A DNA stretch of 64,000 nucleotides, taken from contig NW_015961970.1 of the NCBI RefSeq assembly GCF_000497045.1, forward strand, positions 1,178,802-1,242,801. Direction: 5' to 3'. The translations under genes and the position numbers were made by a program. This DNA is from Kalmanozyma brasiliensis GHG001 (lineage: Eukaryota > Basidiomycota > Ustilaginomycetes > Ustilaginales). How positions within the stretch are numbered: the first letter of the stretch is position 1; every line of letters begins with the position of its first letter. Under the pieces are notes generated by a model. It saw only the letters and a program-made list of their open reading frames with translations, made no database searches and was not told where the DNA came from. Below are positions 29,389 through 39,880 of this stretch, piece by piece.

Positions 29389-31011
29389 CTACGTCGCATC
29401 AGTGGATGGGTCTGTGTCACGGCGCGAAGAAGCGAACGCTCTGGTCGGGGAGCTAGGGCCAGAGCGGCCGTCGATGCCGTCGTGCCCCGCACCCAAAGGC
29501 TCCCGCACCTGCGCACTACTCGCAAGGTTTGCTTCTGCCCGTTCCACCACCTCGAAGAAGATGTCCCACATCCTAGGGCAGTCAAGATTCTCAAGCACTT
29601 CTACGTTCTTACCGCCCTTGCCCCATCCCTCGTGCTCCACGCGGTCGCCCCAGAAGTCGACCACCGTCGCACCGCATGCGAGACCATCGCTACACTCCAC
29701 TTCGACACGATATCGCTTTGGCGCGGTGCCCACGACTGCTGGATCCGCATCGTCGCTCCCACGAGCGTCGACATTGTCGAGACCCAACGAGTTGATCCCT
29801 TGACCGCTGCGCGACTTGGGCACGTGCGCGTCCTTGTTGCTGTGTGGATCGGCGTCGAACATGCCCGCGTTGGGGGCGTCGCCAGGCGACGGCACGCGGC
29901 GGTAGAAGAGCGTCGGATCGATAATGTATGCGATGGCCAGCATGTCGTGCACCGGTGGGCCGCGGGTGAACCCAAACTCGGAGGCGTAGGTCTTGGCAAA
30001 GAACGTAAGGGTCGAGCTGAGCATACGCTTCAGATCGCTCGGTCCGGCTTGGGATGATGGCTGAGGCTCATGTGGCTTGCCGGAGAGCAGACGATCGTGC
30101 AATTCGGCAGTGAAGATGGCTTGGTGCGTCACGTTGAGGCCGGCCATGACGACCTTGATGTCTGTATTGAAGCAGATCGCAGCGGCTTCGGGGTCGTTGA
30201 GGATGTTGAATTCGGCTAGGGGTCCTCTGTTGCCCCTCACGCCAGCAGCGCCGCCCATCAACACGATCTGCTCGATCCCCTTGACGAGGTGAGGGTAGCA
30301 TCGGATGAAGAGCGCCACGTTGGTCATCGGACCGGTGACGGCGAGGTGGATGGGCGGCTTGCCCGTGTTGAGCCGCTCAGTGATTATGGTTGAGAGCGTG
30401 TATAGAAAGAGCGAAGGTTCGGGACCTGTGGTGGGGGAGCTCGTCTTGGGGTGGGCAGGATGCAGCCACGGTTGGCACAGAGGCGATGAGAGGGAAGGCA
30501 GACCTTGCACACCGCCAAGACCTCCTTGACCATGGATGCCGACGTCAATCTTGACTTCTTTGACTAGCGGACAGTCCGAGCCGCGGATGACCGGGATGGA
30601 AGGGTCGGATCGGTAGAGCGCCATGAGCCGGACAGCGTTGAGAAACGTATCGCGACCACCTGCGTTGCCCGCTACCGTCGAGACTCCCAACAGCTCCAAG
30701 CCAGGATGGTGGACCGCCATGAGCAAGGCTATCGCGTCGTCGTGTCCTGGATCGCAGTCGAGCCAGAGTGCCTTGACGGTGCCATCATCTTTGAAAGGGG
30801 CTGCAGACGATGTCGACGTTGGCTCGGGTGCACCTCTGGTCCTTGGCTGAAATGCAGGCGCCTGCTGGCCAGGAGACACGAGGTTGCTGAGACGCCGCAG
30901 CAGCGACGGGTTGCTCCCTGGCGATGGCGGTGTGTCCTTCTTCATCGTCGGCAGATATCGATGCAGCGATGTGGTCAAAGGAAGGAGTGAAAGAGCCCGG
31001 CTTGCATGCAT
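29389..31011 (-). CDS. inosine-uridine preferring nucleoside hydrolase family protein
   Basis: Hydrolyses ribonucleosides to base and ribose for nucleobase salvage. The chosen start is the ATG at 31011 (MHASRALSLLPLTTSLHRYL, 540 residues); the next Met at 30945 (MKKDTPPSPGSN) is also possible and would remove a poorly conserved 22-residue leader. The frame's upstream codon at 31056 is TTG, not ATG. The signature LDCDPGHDDAIALL (Ca-binding Asp cluster) is at about residue 84, followed by the conserved HGQGGLGG, the AVTGPMTNVALFI helix, IVLMGGAAGVRGN, AEFNILNDPEAA and the catalytic VHDMLAIAYIIDP. A 70-residue insertion near ~400-445 and a Ser-rich C-terminus make it longer than the usual 310-350. 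It ends 67 nt from the convergent nuclease gene. Confidence 0.88.
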   Translation of the reverse strand: MHASRALSLLPLTTSLHRYLPTMKKDTPPSPGSNPSLLRRLSNLVSPGQQAPAFQPRTRGAPEPTSTSSAAPFKDDGTVKALWLDCDPGHDDAIALLMAVHHPGLELLGVSTVAGNAGGRDTFLNAVRLMALYRSDPSIPVIRGSDCPLVKEVKIDVGIHGQGGLGGVQGLPSLSSPLCQPWLHPAHPKTSSPTTGPEPSLFLYTLSTIITERLNTGKPPIHLAVTGPMTNVALFIRCYPHLVKGIEQIVLMGGAAGVRGNRGPLAEFNILNDPEAAAICFNTDIKVVMAGLNVTHQAIFTAELHDRLLSGKPHEPQPSSQAGPSDLKRMLSSTLTFFAKTYASEFGFTRGPPVHDMLAIAYIIDPTLFYRRVPSPGDAPNAGMFDADPHSNKDAHVPKSRSGQGINSLGLDNVDARGSDDADPAVVGTAPKRYRVEVECSDGLACGATVVDFWGDRVEHEGWGKGGKNVEVLENLDCPRMWDIFFEVVERAEANLASSAQVREPLGAGHDGIDGRSGPSSPTRAFASSRRDTDPSTDAT

Positions 31012-31190
31012 GCCTTCCGCTCCTTCCAGCTGCGCGCAGGGTCCAACCCTCGGCAATCATTGTCGCTGAATTGAACGGCTTCTTTTTTGCCCCTTGGATA
31101 TTCTCCACGCACAGGAATGGACAGCTGTCCAGCCTCCTGACACCATCCCGTCCGATATCCTGCTCGTTCGACAAGCATTTGAGCTCTATA

Positions 31191-32063
31191 ATGGCGGACG
31201 TATGGATATCTCGCAAGAGGTGGACGTGCAAGTACTGCGATGTCACCATCAACGACGACCTACCATCGAGGCGGCATCACGAATCGGGAGGCAGACACAA
31301 GCAGAACGTGCGGCAGGCGCTAGAGGAGCTCTACCGCAAAGGCGAGCAAGAGCGGAAGGATGCAGAAGACACAAAGAAGGAGATGGCGCGAATTGAAGTG
31401 CTCGCTGCCGAAAGTTATGCCAAGGATCAAGCTGGCGGAGTCGCTCCTGTTTCTTCCCTTCCGGCGTCGTCAGTCGCGTCCTCGTCCTCGAAGGCGACGC
31501 CCCCAGCGAGGCCGCACACCGGCCAGGCAGCCTCCGCTCGCGTCGCTCCAAGGAGAGCTCCCGAGCCAGCGAAAGAACCAACGCAGCCCGTCGCTCAACC
31601 AGGCGAGTGGGAGCAAGTGGTGCAACCGGCTCCGTCTGCGCCCACTTCGTACGCAACAGAGACTACGGATCGGGACCGAGCGAGATCTTTCCGCATCAAG
31701 GAGAAAGCTGCTCGTATAGATGACAGTGATGACGATGCGGAGGCGAATACCATCAAGATCAAGAAGAGGCCACGCGATGTGTCCAATACTGAATCAGGAC
31801 CATCAAAGGTGCAGACGGCAGCCAAGAAGGAGGAGCCGGCTGATTCGGTCGACCCTGTCAAGGCAGAGGAGAGCGCCTCATCAGCGTTGCCAGCGGATAC
31901 AAGTTCTACGACGACGACGATCTCCACCGTCAAGAAAGAAGAGACAGGTGAGATGCCGGCATCGCTAAAGGAGGAAGGAGACAACGGCGGGGGCGGTGGA
32001 CTGTTCAAAAAGCGTAGAGCCGGCGCGGGTGCTGGAGCAAAGAGGGTCAGAGCCGTCATCTAG
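31191..32063 (+). CDS. U1-type zinc-finger splicing protein, WBP4 (FBP21)-like
   Basis: 290 residues. It begins MADVWISRKRWTCKYCDVTI: the N-terminal matrin/U1-type C2H2 finger (C..C..HH..GGRHK) is the hallmark of WBP4/FBP21 and related spliceosomal proteins, which act around the U2 snRNP and B complex. A Glu/Lys helix follows (LEELYRKGEQERKDAEDTKK). The rest is low complexity with acidic and basic patches and ends in a basic KRRAGAGAGAKRVRAVI. I see no WW domain (no pair of Trp at the right spacing), so it keeps the finger but not the Pro-binding part of human WBP4. The ATG at 31191 is chosen because translation from it begins directly with the finger. The start is 179 nt from the divergent nucleoside hydrolase start. 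Confidence 0.78.
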   Translation: MADVWISRKRWTCKYCDVTINDDLPSRRHHESGGRHKQNVRQALEELYRKGEQERKDAEDTKKEMARIEVLAAESYAKDQAGGVAPVSSLPASSVASSSSKATPPARPHTGQAASARVAPRRAPEPAKEPTQPVAQPGEWEQVVQPAPSAPTSYATETTDRDRARSFRIKEKAARIDDSDDDAEANTIKIKKRPRDVSNTESGPSKVQTAAKKEEPADSVDPVKAEESASSALPADTSSTTTTISTVKKEETGEMPASLKEEGDNGGGGGLFKKRRAGAGAGAKRVRAVI

Positions 32064-33146
32064 CATGGTCCAATGTCAACATCATACTCTATCGTCGTTG
32101 CCGCCAAACACTCAGGTCAGAAAGGCGCGAGCTGCTTCCTTGACAAGGTCGATTTCCGACGCTCCCAAGCGAGAGTGAGAGAGAGAGGGCATACACTTAG
32201 ATCGGCAGATTAGGGCGCTCTGAAATAAGAATCGGCGATCCAGCCCGCTCGCATCTGGCACGAGATGAGTCTAAATTTCCACCGTGATGTTCCACGTCAC
32301 GCCAGATCTGGAAGAACGGCGTTTCACACTGCTGCGCTCGCCCCGCGGTCCACACTCATGGGCACACGTACTCAGAGCTCCCAGATTGAAAGCCAGACCC
32401 ATTCATAAGCTTCAGAGTAGCTTGCGCTGCATCACAATCAGGTCTTCTCTTGTGTTTGGATTCCAACGAGCGTGCTGAAACGACGAAGATGAAGAGCCGC
32501 TCGAGTGAGAAAGCGTGAGCAGAGAAGGCTGAAGAAAATTGGATTTTGAATGGCAGGGCCGCACAGACCGGGGAAGTGGTTGATGAGCTGGAAAGCAACA
32601 CAGCTCTATTATTGGCCCAGAAGATGCACACGCGCCGCTCGCCGCTCGCCGCACTCAGCCAAGTGGCACTGAGCGAGCGCGCTCTTGTGCAGCGGCGAGC
32701 GGCACTCGAAAATCATCCACGTCGACACCGTCAGCCGCGAGCAGATCAGACAGAACCTTCCAGCTCATCCCAAAGACGTGTCGGCTGCCTCATTCAGCTC
32801 TCTCCTCCGCTCCATCAACCATCCCTTCCTCAAGATAAATACTACCGAGTCTCGTAAGTGTCTGTCTTCCTGCTCCAACACCATTGTACCATCCCTCTAC
32901 ATCGCAAGCCCGTGTGCATTGCCGGTCGCGGCTCCCCTCAAGACCCCGTCGCCATTGCCACCGTCCTTCATACCATACCCGTCGTCGTCATCGTCATCTC
33001 GTCGAGACGCTATACCCCAAGGCATACATCTACAGCATCCCCCAAAAGCATCTTCTGACTCCATACATTCCCGCATCTTCTCGCAACATCGCCCAATCTG
33101 ATTGTCTTGTGCAACGCCCCACTCGTTCACAGTCGGAAGTACAAAT
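32064..33146. other. intergenic region and BiP promoter/leader
   Basis: About 1.08 kb upstream of the BiP gene. It holds a heat-shock-element-like aGAAccTTCcaG at 32752-32763, a C/T-rich leader, and a consensus donor gtaagt at 32854. A matching acceptor (ttcacag, ending 33132) 14 nt before the ATG would make a 279-nt 5'UTR intron, which is plausible but unproven. No other gene seen. Confidence 0.5.
32752..32763 (+). promoter_or_regulatory. heat-shock-element-like motif upstream of BiP
   Basis: Sequence agaaccttccag has the inverted nGAAnnTTCn core bound by Hsf1; a third unit is imperfect. It lies ~390 nt upstream of the BiP ATG. Other inputs expected for BiP (UPR elements) could not be identified with confidence. 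Confidence 0.3.
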
Positions 33147-33753
33147 ATGGTCACGTCCAGACGCACAACCGCGCTGGCACAGCGCCGTCAGGCTGCTCGT
33201 GCCACCGCACGCATCTCTCGTCCCGCCTTCATGACCATCATCATGGCTATCCTCGCTCTCCTCACTTTCTCGGCCTTCATGGGTCCCGGCTCGTCTGCGG
33301 GCGGCATGGGTGTCGCCGCTGCCGCCGACAAGCGCAGCGAATACGGAACTGTCATTGGTATCGATCTGGGAACCACCTACTCGTGTGTCGGCGCACAGGT
33401 CAACGGCCGTGTCGAAATCATCACCAACGACCAAGGTAACCGAATCACCCCCTCGTACGTCGCTTTCACTCCCGAGCGTCTCGTCGGTGATGCCGCAAAG
33501 AACCAGGCCGCGCAGAACCCCGAGAACACCATCTTTGACGCCAAGCGTCTCATCGGCCGAAAGTGGGGCGAGTCCGACCTCAAGAAGGACGCCAAGCACC
33601 TTCCCTTCAAGCTCGTCGAGAAGAACGGTAAGCCCGCTATTCAGGTCACCGTCAGCGGCGACAAGAAGGTCTTCACCCCTGAGGAGGTTTCTGCCATGGT
33701 CCTCCAAAAGATGAAGGAGACCGCTGAGGCCTACCTTGGCCACAAGGTCACCC

Positions 33754-33788
<35 letters not shown>

Positions 33789-35219
33789 GCCCAGCGACAG
33801 GCCACCAAGGATGCCGGTACCATTGCCGGTCTCAACGTCCTCCGTATCGTCAACGAGCCCACCGCTGCCGCCATCGCCTACGGTCTCGACAAGAAGGACG
33901 GCGAGTCGCAGATCATCGTCTACGATCTTGGTGGAGGTACTTTCGATGTCTCGCTTCTCTCGATCGACTCGGGTGTCTTCGAGGTGCTCGCCACCGCCGG
34001 TGACACCCACCTTGGTGGTGAGGACTTTGACAACCGTGTTTCGGACTACATCCTCAAGCAGTTCAAGAAGAAGAGCGGCCTCGACGCCTCGTCCAACAAG
34101 CGATCCGTCGGCAAGTTGAAGCGCGAGGTCGAGCGTGCCAAGCGCACCCTTTCCAGCCAGATGTCGACCAAGATCGAGATTGATGGCTTCTTCGAGGGCA
34201 ACGACCTCGACGAGACCCTCACCCGTGCCAAGTTCGAGGAGCTCAACATGGACCTCTTCCGCAAGACCATGAAGCCCGTCGAGCAGGTGCTCAAGGACGC
34301 CGGTGTCAAGAAGGACGAGATCGACGACGTTGTGCTCGTCGGTGGTTCCACTCGTATCCCCAAGGTGCAGGCCATGCTCAAGGAGTACTTCGGTCGCGAG
34401 CCCTCCAAGGGTATCAATCCCGATGAGGCCGTTGCCTGGGGTGCCGCCGTTCAGGGTGGTGTCCTTGCCGGCGACGAGTCGCTCGGTGATGTCGTCCTGA
34501 TCGACGTCAACCCCTTGACCCTCGGTATCGAGACCAACGGCGGTGTCATGACCAAGCTCATCCCCCGTAACACTGTCGTCCCCACCAAGAAGTCGCAGAT
34601 CTTCTCGACCGCCGCCGACAACCAGAACACCGTGCTCATCCAGGTGTTCGAGGGCGAGCGATCCATGACCAAGGACAACAACATGCTCGGCAAGTTCGAG
34701 CTCACCGGCATCCCTCCCGCTCCCCGAGGCACTCCTCAGATCGAGGTCACCTTCGAGCTCGACGCCAACGGAATCATGAAGGTCTCTGCCGCCGACAAGG
34801 GCACCGGCAAGGCCGAGTCGATCACCATCTCGAACGACAAGGGCCGTCTCACGCCCGAGGAGATTGAGCGCATGGTTGCCGAGGCCGAAGAGTTCGCCGA
34901 GCAGGACGAGGTGGTGCGCAAGCGCATTGAGGCTCTCAACAACCTGCAGAATTTCATTGCTTCGCTGCGAAGCCAGCTCAGCGACAAGGAGGGTCTCGGC
35001 GGAAAGCTCGACAAGGAGGACAAGGACACTATCAAGCAGAGCCTCAAGGACGCCGAGGCATGGCTCGACGAGAACAGCCAGACCGCCGAGGGTTCCGACA
35101 TTGAGGAGCAGCTCAGCGAGCTCCAGGCTGCCGTTGCCCCCATCACTGCCAAGATCTACCAGGGCGGTGCTGCTAGCGGTGGCGACGAGCCTCTCAACTA
35201 CGGCCACGACGAGCTCTAG
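33147..35219 (+). CDS. KAR2: ER-lumenal Hsp70 chaperone BiP/Kar2
   Basis: ATP-driven chaperone of the ER lumen for protein import, folding and unfolded-protein sensing. 690 residues from the ATG at 33147. The N-terminus is unusually long and basic ([20 protein letters not shown]) before a hydrophobic core [17 protein letters not shown]; the ATG at 33231 (MTIIMAI) would give a more conventional signal peptide. The nucleotide-binding domain starts [17 protein letters not shown], with [14 protein letters not shown] and [14 protein letters not shown]. The inter-domain linker precedes the [19 protein letters not shown] region of the substrate-binding domain. The protein ends YGHDEL, the ER-retrieval signal, which fixes it as BiP rather than a cytosolic or mitochondrial Hsp70. 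Codon bias is extreme, as for highly expressed genes. Confidence 0.97.
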
Positions 35220-36607
35220 ACGGGTTTCTCTGCTCGATGTAGCTCTATCCGAATCTTCTTCACTGGAGCATGGACACTCGGCTTCGCGCTAATGCTGGAC
35301 ATGCTCCTCCTCCTCCTTCCGAGCGCACTATCTTGACGATGTGCGCTGGGCGAACACGCTCACATGCCTTTTATTGGACGTGCGTGTGCACAAGCAAAAT
35401 GAAAAGACCCATTTCAGCAGCATCTCGGACTTGTGACTTGTGTGATGACTTGCTGTGGGGCGTTTGAAGCTAGGAGCCGAAATCGCTATCACATTGCGGA
35501 CTAGCAAACCAACTGATCCGCTTTGCGGCTACGCCGAAGCTGGAGTCAGGAATGTGGGAAGTGTGACTGTGAGGAGAGACATGAGCGGGTAACGGCGTTA
35601 CCACGCCCACAACTGAGCTTGGATCCTGGCTGAATGGCTTGACGACAGCTGCTCAGCAAGAGGCTCGTGCTCGCGATTGGCGCTGTTCCGGTGCTGGGTC
35701 TAGGGTCGGTCGCTAAATGGTGTGGCCGCGGGTCAAAGTCATTTACTGCAGAAGACGGACGATGCGCAAAGCGTTTCTTCGAACCTTTCCTTCAGATGTC
35801 ATATCCCTCGGACCATAGAACGCTGTGACTTTGATCAGCAAGGAGTGCTAGACTCTGCCTAGCGCACACTCGGACGTCCCAAGCTCAGGCCTAGGTCCAA
35901 CCTTGATGGGATCTGAAGTGTCGTGACGAGAAGGTTGGCGTGCTCGGATCGGTAGGACCCCCTCCCCAAGAGGCCCGGGAGAAGAACAGAGCAAGAAAGG
36001 CACTTCGATATCGTCTGTGCCTATCGGTTCGACTCCCAGATGATGCTCTCAGGTCCTTGTCCCATACGCTCGCGTCGCTCGCGTCTGCGGCCAACGAAGG
36101 CGATGGACTCCGCTCCAGCCTGGCTTCAAGGCCTTCCTGTGGTCCCTGATCGCATCTTTCACACCGAAGGCATGCTCGTCCGGGCACGAGATCGGGGCGG
36201 CCTCAGCGTTCGGTATGGCAAAGCAGGGGGTGCAGCGACGGCGCTAGTCTGAGGAGGTCGCAACGTTCAGGCCTTTGACACGCAAGCGTCCCCGTCTCGA
36301 TGGCAGCGACTGCAGTCCTTGGTGTTCATGCCCTCTCTGAGCACGGCTCCTATAAAGCCGTTGTCATATCAGACACGCTTGACCAGCTCCAAACTCTTCG
36401 CCTCCTTGTCGCTAAGCATCGTTCAGCTGCATCCTCCGAGCCGACCGAACACTCCGTCCTCCCGAGTCCCAAAAATTCCTTTCCTTTCTTTTACCGTTCA
36501 TCGGGCTTCCACCACCCATCTGATCGAACGAAACTTGGTGTCGGAAAGCATCAAGAGGTCATCCCACTGGTCTGTCTAGCAGCAGCTGTGTAGCTGCGAC
36601 GCTCACC
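35220..36607. other. intergenic region, no gene seen
   Basis: About 1.4 kb between BiP and the orphan membrane protein. Short ORFs lack features of real proteins. A cggttcgactcc sequence near 36025-36036 resembles a tRNA B box, but no T-stem pairing or A box supports a tRNA. Confidence 0.55.
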
Positions 36608-38857
36608 ATGTTCAGCTCTTTCAACCAGACTTTGCCAGTGCAGCTTCTGCCTCCTCTGACCGGAGACAATAACATCGATACGAGGAATCTGCAAATCTTC
36701 CTCGAGAGTCTCTATCATCCACGGACCGGCACCAGTTTCTACATTCAGCTCTATGTCTGTGGAGGGATCGTGGCATTTCTGCTGCCTGTCGGCGGAATCA
36801 TGATCCTACATCGTTTCATGAAAGGTCGCGCTTGGTTCTTCAAGCTCTGGCAAGTCGCCGGCGGCACGTTTGTGATCCCGAATTCAGTCGTCGCCTTCAT
36901 CGCCTTCCAAGGCTGCTTCGGTATCATATGGCTTGCGTATGCCTGGGTCACGATCAAGCATTATCAAAACCGCTCGTTTCACGGGAGCTACTTCCTATGG
37001 ATGATCTTGACCTGGATCCCGCTTTGGGACGGCGGGTGGTTCACAGCCTTTGGCATGTTCAGTGCCTTTCCGGACGCTTTGACACGCAAGACCAAGATCA
37101 GCAAGCAGAAGCGACTCATACTGAGTCCGTCGGCATTCAACTGTATCTGTTGGGGCGTACCAGTGTTGCATGCCTGTAGCTTGCTTCCACTCGCCATCCT
37201 CGCAGCACGCAAGAACGATGCGGCATCGATGCGGTTCGATGCCTGGGGCTTCGAGGTGGCCTCTGCACTGTCAACAAAGCTCTCTGATGAAGCGGCCGCA
37301 TCACTGCGTGCTCGTGCTATGCAACTCTGGCTGGACTTGACAAAGGTGTACTGGTATGCGTCCATCAACATGTCCTGTTGGACAGCCTGGGCGGCCGTCA
37401 TGCTCATAGTGCATCTACCGGTCGGGGCGCACACGCTTATCAGAGTCAGGAAAGCGCTTGTCATCTCGAGGTCCAATTTACAGGCAGCCGCTGGACGTCC
37501 CATGGCCATTCTTCCCAACGATAGCGGCGAGAAACTGGCACTGAAATCGCAGCATGTCGAACCTCGAGGGGACACTATCGGTGCAACGTCCAGCCGGGTC
37601 TTTCCGTCTTTGCGAGAGGAACCTACTACACCTCAATCGGCGAGCTCGTCAAAGTATCAAACCGCAGAACAGCGCCGTCTTCGGAGCCTCCGACGGATTT
37701 TCAAGAACCTGACGGTCCAGTACTTGGGCATCTCGGTCGCAATCCTGGGTTTTATGATTGCTTCTGGTGTCGATGCCCTTAAACTGTACGGTGCCGCACG
37801 CACAAATGAGATCGCTCATTGTGACATGATGGCCCATCTCTTTGCCTCCTGGTCCATAGTCTTATTCGGCTCCCTCGTCGCTTTCTGCATAGTGCAACGA
37901 TCCTTCGATCCATCTCTCAGCATCGACGTGCCGGACGAGGAAGCCTCCCGCATCACCTACTCCACTAGGTCGGTGAGAACCGTCAAGGCCTTCTTTTCGC
38001 CACGGTGCGCCGGACCATCAGGTCGAGCAGGGAAGAATGAGCCGACAAGCAGAAGCCAGTGCCAAGGCTTTCGGAAAGGCGGCGCAATGTGCTTGTCTGG
38101 GTCGACGACGCACGGTGCGAAAGGCGCGACAAGTAGCGAAAAGCGACATGGCAGCGTCGTAGAAGAGGACATGCATGGTCCTACTGGCTCCACAGGCTCT
38201 CTGAGCACGAAGAGAGGATCAGACCTTCGCCTCACAGACCCTGCCCATATCCATTTCGCCACTCCTTTCGGCACAGTGCCTCTGCTCGCTCCCGAGGCGC
38301 CGCGCAAGGTATTTGTTCGGTCCAGCCTTACTTCGACCCAGCTCTTGGAGCATCAAGCACTCGAATATATAAGTCGGGATGACAGCGCAAGCGACCTATT
38401 GATGCACAAGCCATCCGTCTCGAGTTTGAGCTTCGGACAGCAGAGCGGCAAGATCTCGAGAAGGTCCAGTCTGTCCGCCGACTTCTCATCAGTATCATCG
38501 CATCCGCCTCACATGAACATTCAAAGCACGGCTTTTGTCAGCATCTCACCCAGCCGACCAAGAACAGCTTCAAGTTCTGTCAAGAGAGATCAGGTGGCGG
38601 CTCGCCGAACTTCTTCTTACGTCAGGCACGCTTCTTCAACACCGAGCCTGCCCCTCCTCGACATGGACGCAAAGTGTTTCCTCCCACACCCCGCGCGCGT
38701 CGAGCTGAAGACTTGCCATGATCACGACATCGAGAATCCTCCAGGTGCAGCACGAGGCGAGATGCAGCGCGGCTTAGCTCCTCCACCTGTGACACCGTCG
38801 CGACGCTCTGTTTCGGCCGCGGTGCGCGAACCCTCCAGCAAGACCGACCTGGTATGA
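36608..38857 (+). CDS. orphan multi-pass (probably seven-span) membrane protein with long Ser-rich tail
   Basis: 749 residues. Hydrophobic spans estimated by eye: ~44-67, ~83-117 (long, could be two), ~127-153, ~176-199, ~246-275, ~370-393, ~407-429. The N-terminus is short with an N-glycosylation site (NQT at 7-9). A ~90-residue Ser-rich loop joins spans 5 and 6. A ~320-residue Ser/Arg-rich C-terminal tail follows. Topology and a phosphorylatable tail recall a G-protein-coupled receptor. It does not look like Ste2, Ste3 or an opsin (no retinal-binding Lys in a DxxxK setting), and I cannot place it in a known family. The start is the first ATG of the frame, with ACC just before it. A receptor role is inference only. 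Confidence 0.75.
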   Translation: MFSSFNQTLPVQLLPPLTGDNNIDTRNLQIFLESLYHPRTGTSFYIQLYVCGGIVAFLLPVGGIMILHRFMKGRAWFFKLWQVAGGTFVIPNSVVAFIAFQGCFGIIWLAYAWVTIKHYQNRSFHGSYFLWMILTWIPLWDGGWFTAFGMFSAFPDALTRKTKISKQKRLILSPSAFNCICWGVPVLHACSLLPLAILAARKNDAASMRFDAWGFEVASALSTKLSDEAAASLRARAMQLWLDLTKVYWYASINMSCWTAWAAVMLIVHLPVGAHTLIRVRKALVISRSNLQAAAGRPMAILPNDSGEKLALKSQHVEPRGDTIGATSSRVFPSLREEPTTPQSASSSKYQTAEQRRLRSLRRIFKNLTVQYLGISVAILGFMIASGVDALKLYGAARTNEIAHCDMMAHLFASWSIVLFGSLVAFCIVQRSFDPSLSIDVPDEEASRITYSTRSVRTVKAFFSPRCAGPSGRAGKNEPTSRSQCQGFRKGGAMCLSGSTTHGAKGATSSEKRHGSVVEEDMHGPTGSTGSLSTKRGSDLRLTDPAHIHFATPFGTVPLLAPEAPRKVFVRSSLTSTQLLEHQALEYISRDDSASDLLMHKPSVSSLSFGQQSGKISRRSSLSADFSSVSSHPPHMNIQSTAFVSISPSRPRTASSSVKRDQVAARRTSSYVRHASSTPSLPLLDMDAKCFLPHPARVELKTCHDHDIENPPGAARGEMQRGLAPPPVTPSRRSVSAAVREPSSKTDLV

Positions 38858-39178
38858 ATAGTTTCGCTACGACGTCTCCATCGGTCTATCTCCTCCTTCC
38901 CTTCCTTTGCCCTTCTCGATAACCCACTCCACACGGTCGTTTCTTGGCCCGTCTCCAGGATTCAGCTCTTCAGCTCTTCAACAAGAGCAGATCTTGTGTC
39001 CAGACACTCTCTTCGATCCTTTGATCAGCAGCGGATCCCAGTCTCTTCATACTGTCATTCACTCTTGTCTCTCCATGAAATCAGAATCACAGTCGTTCGT
39101 GCTGCACAGGTTGTGTGGTATCGATTATGAAACATGAGCCTGATGCAAGGGCGACGTGATATTGATGCAACGTGCGAT
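38858..39178. other. convergent spacer, no gene seen
   Basis: A 321-nt tail-to-tail region between the orphan membrane protein gene and the ankyrin gene; it should carry both 3'UTRs. Confidence 0.5.
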
Positions 39179-39880
39179 TCAGAGGGTATCAGTGTTGTCG
39201 GTGTTGGATGGGTTCGACCGATTCATACCCTCTACGAGCTGACGCAGGACAGACTCGCTCACGAGCTCGCGCAGCTCCGGCTCGGGGTCCCTTCCCTCTC
39301 TCTCGGCCCTCGTCATGATCTCGCCTACCCTGGACATGAGCGCGTCCGTCTGTGCGTCGATTCTGGCGTCCTCCTCGGTTTGTGTCGCAGCTGGCTCGTC
39401 CGTCACTTCCTCCTCCTCCTCTTCCTCTTCCTCCGCTGCGTCGAGTGACTCGCCCGTGACGCTCGCCAAGTACCGTGCCAGGTCCTCGTGTTCGTTCTCC
39501 ATCGCCTGCTGTGCCGCTGTCAGTCCTTCGCTGTTCTTATGCCTTGCATCTGCGCCGAACTCCTCGATGAGACATCTGGCAGTCTCGACGGTCTCGCAGA
39601 CGAACAGGGGGGTGTCGAGGTCTTCGTCGGTCGTATCCACCGCCTTTTCCGGCGCAGACGGATGTGACAATAGAAAACGAAGGATGTCGAGATGCCCGTA
39701 GGAGGCGGCGGCGTGTAGGGGGGTGTAGGTGAACTCGTCCGGTGCGGTGGGGGAGATGTGTTCGATATCGACGCACTGCTGAACGCGAGCGAGGTCGCCT
39801 TCGCCCGCAGCGACCCAGATGTTTTTCCCCTCCGCGCTGGTCGACGCTACAGAGAGCGTGGTTGATGTTGCTACTGGCAT
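39179..39880 (-). CDS. small ankyrin-repeat protein
   Basis: 233 residues. Residues ~20-140 hold three to four ankyrin repeats: KNIWVAAGEGDLARVQQCVD, TYTPLHAAASYGHLDILRFL (canonical TPLH helix), DTPLFVCETVETARCLIEEF and GLTAAQQAMENEHEDLARYL. A run of about ten Glu residues and an acidic, helical C-terminus follow. The layout matches the small conserved fungal ankyrin proteins related to yeast YCR051W, whose function is not established. The ATG at 39880 is clear. The gene is divergent from ELF1, with start codons 239 nt apart. Confidence 0.83.
   Translation of the reverse strand: MPVATSTTLSVASTSAEGKNIWVAAGEGDLARVQQCVDIEHISPTAPDEFTYTPLHAAASYGHLDILRFLLSHPSAPEKAVDTTDEDLDTPLFVCETVETARCLIEEFGADARHKNSEGLTAAQQAMENEHEDLARYLASVTGESLDAAEEEEEEEEEVTDEPAATQTEEDARIDAQTDALMSRVGEIMTRAEREGRDPEPELRELVSESVLRQLVEGMNRSNPSNTDNTDTL

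Noticed and set aside
33030..35207. 725-codon ORF antisense to the BiP gene
   Set aside because: It mirrors the BiP coding frame exactly. Long antisense ORFs across Hsp70 genes are a known product of strong C-ending codon bias; the Leu/Val/Glu-rich translation resembles no real protein.
36001..36060. tRNA-like B box ggttcgactcc
   Set aside because: The flanking bases do not pair as a T-stem and no A box or acceptor stem was found. Similar B-box look-alikes near 41360 and 4880 fail in the same way.
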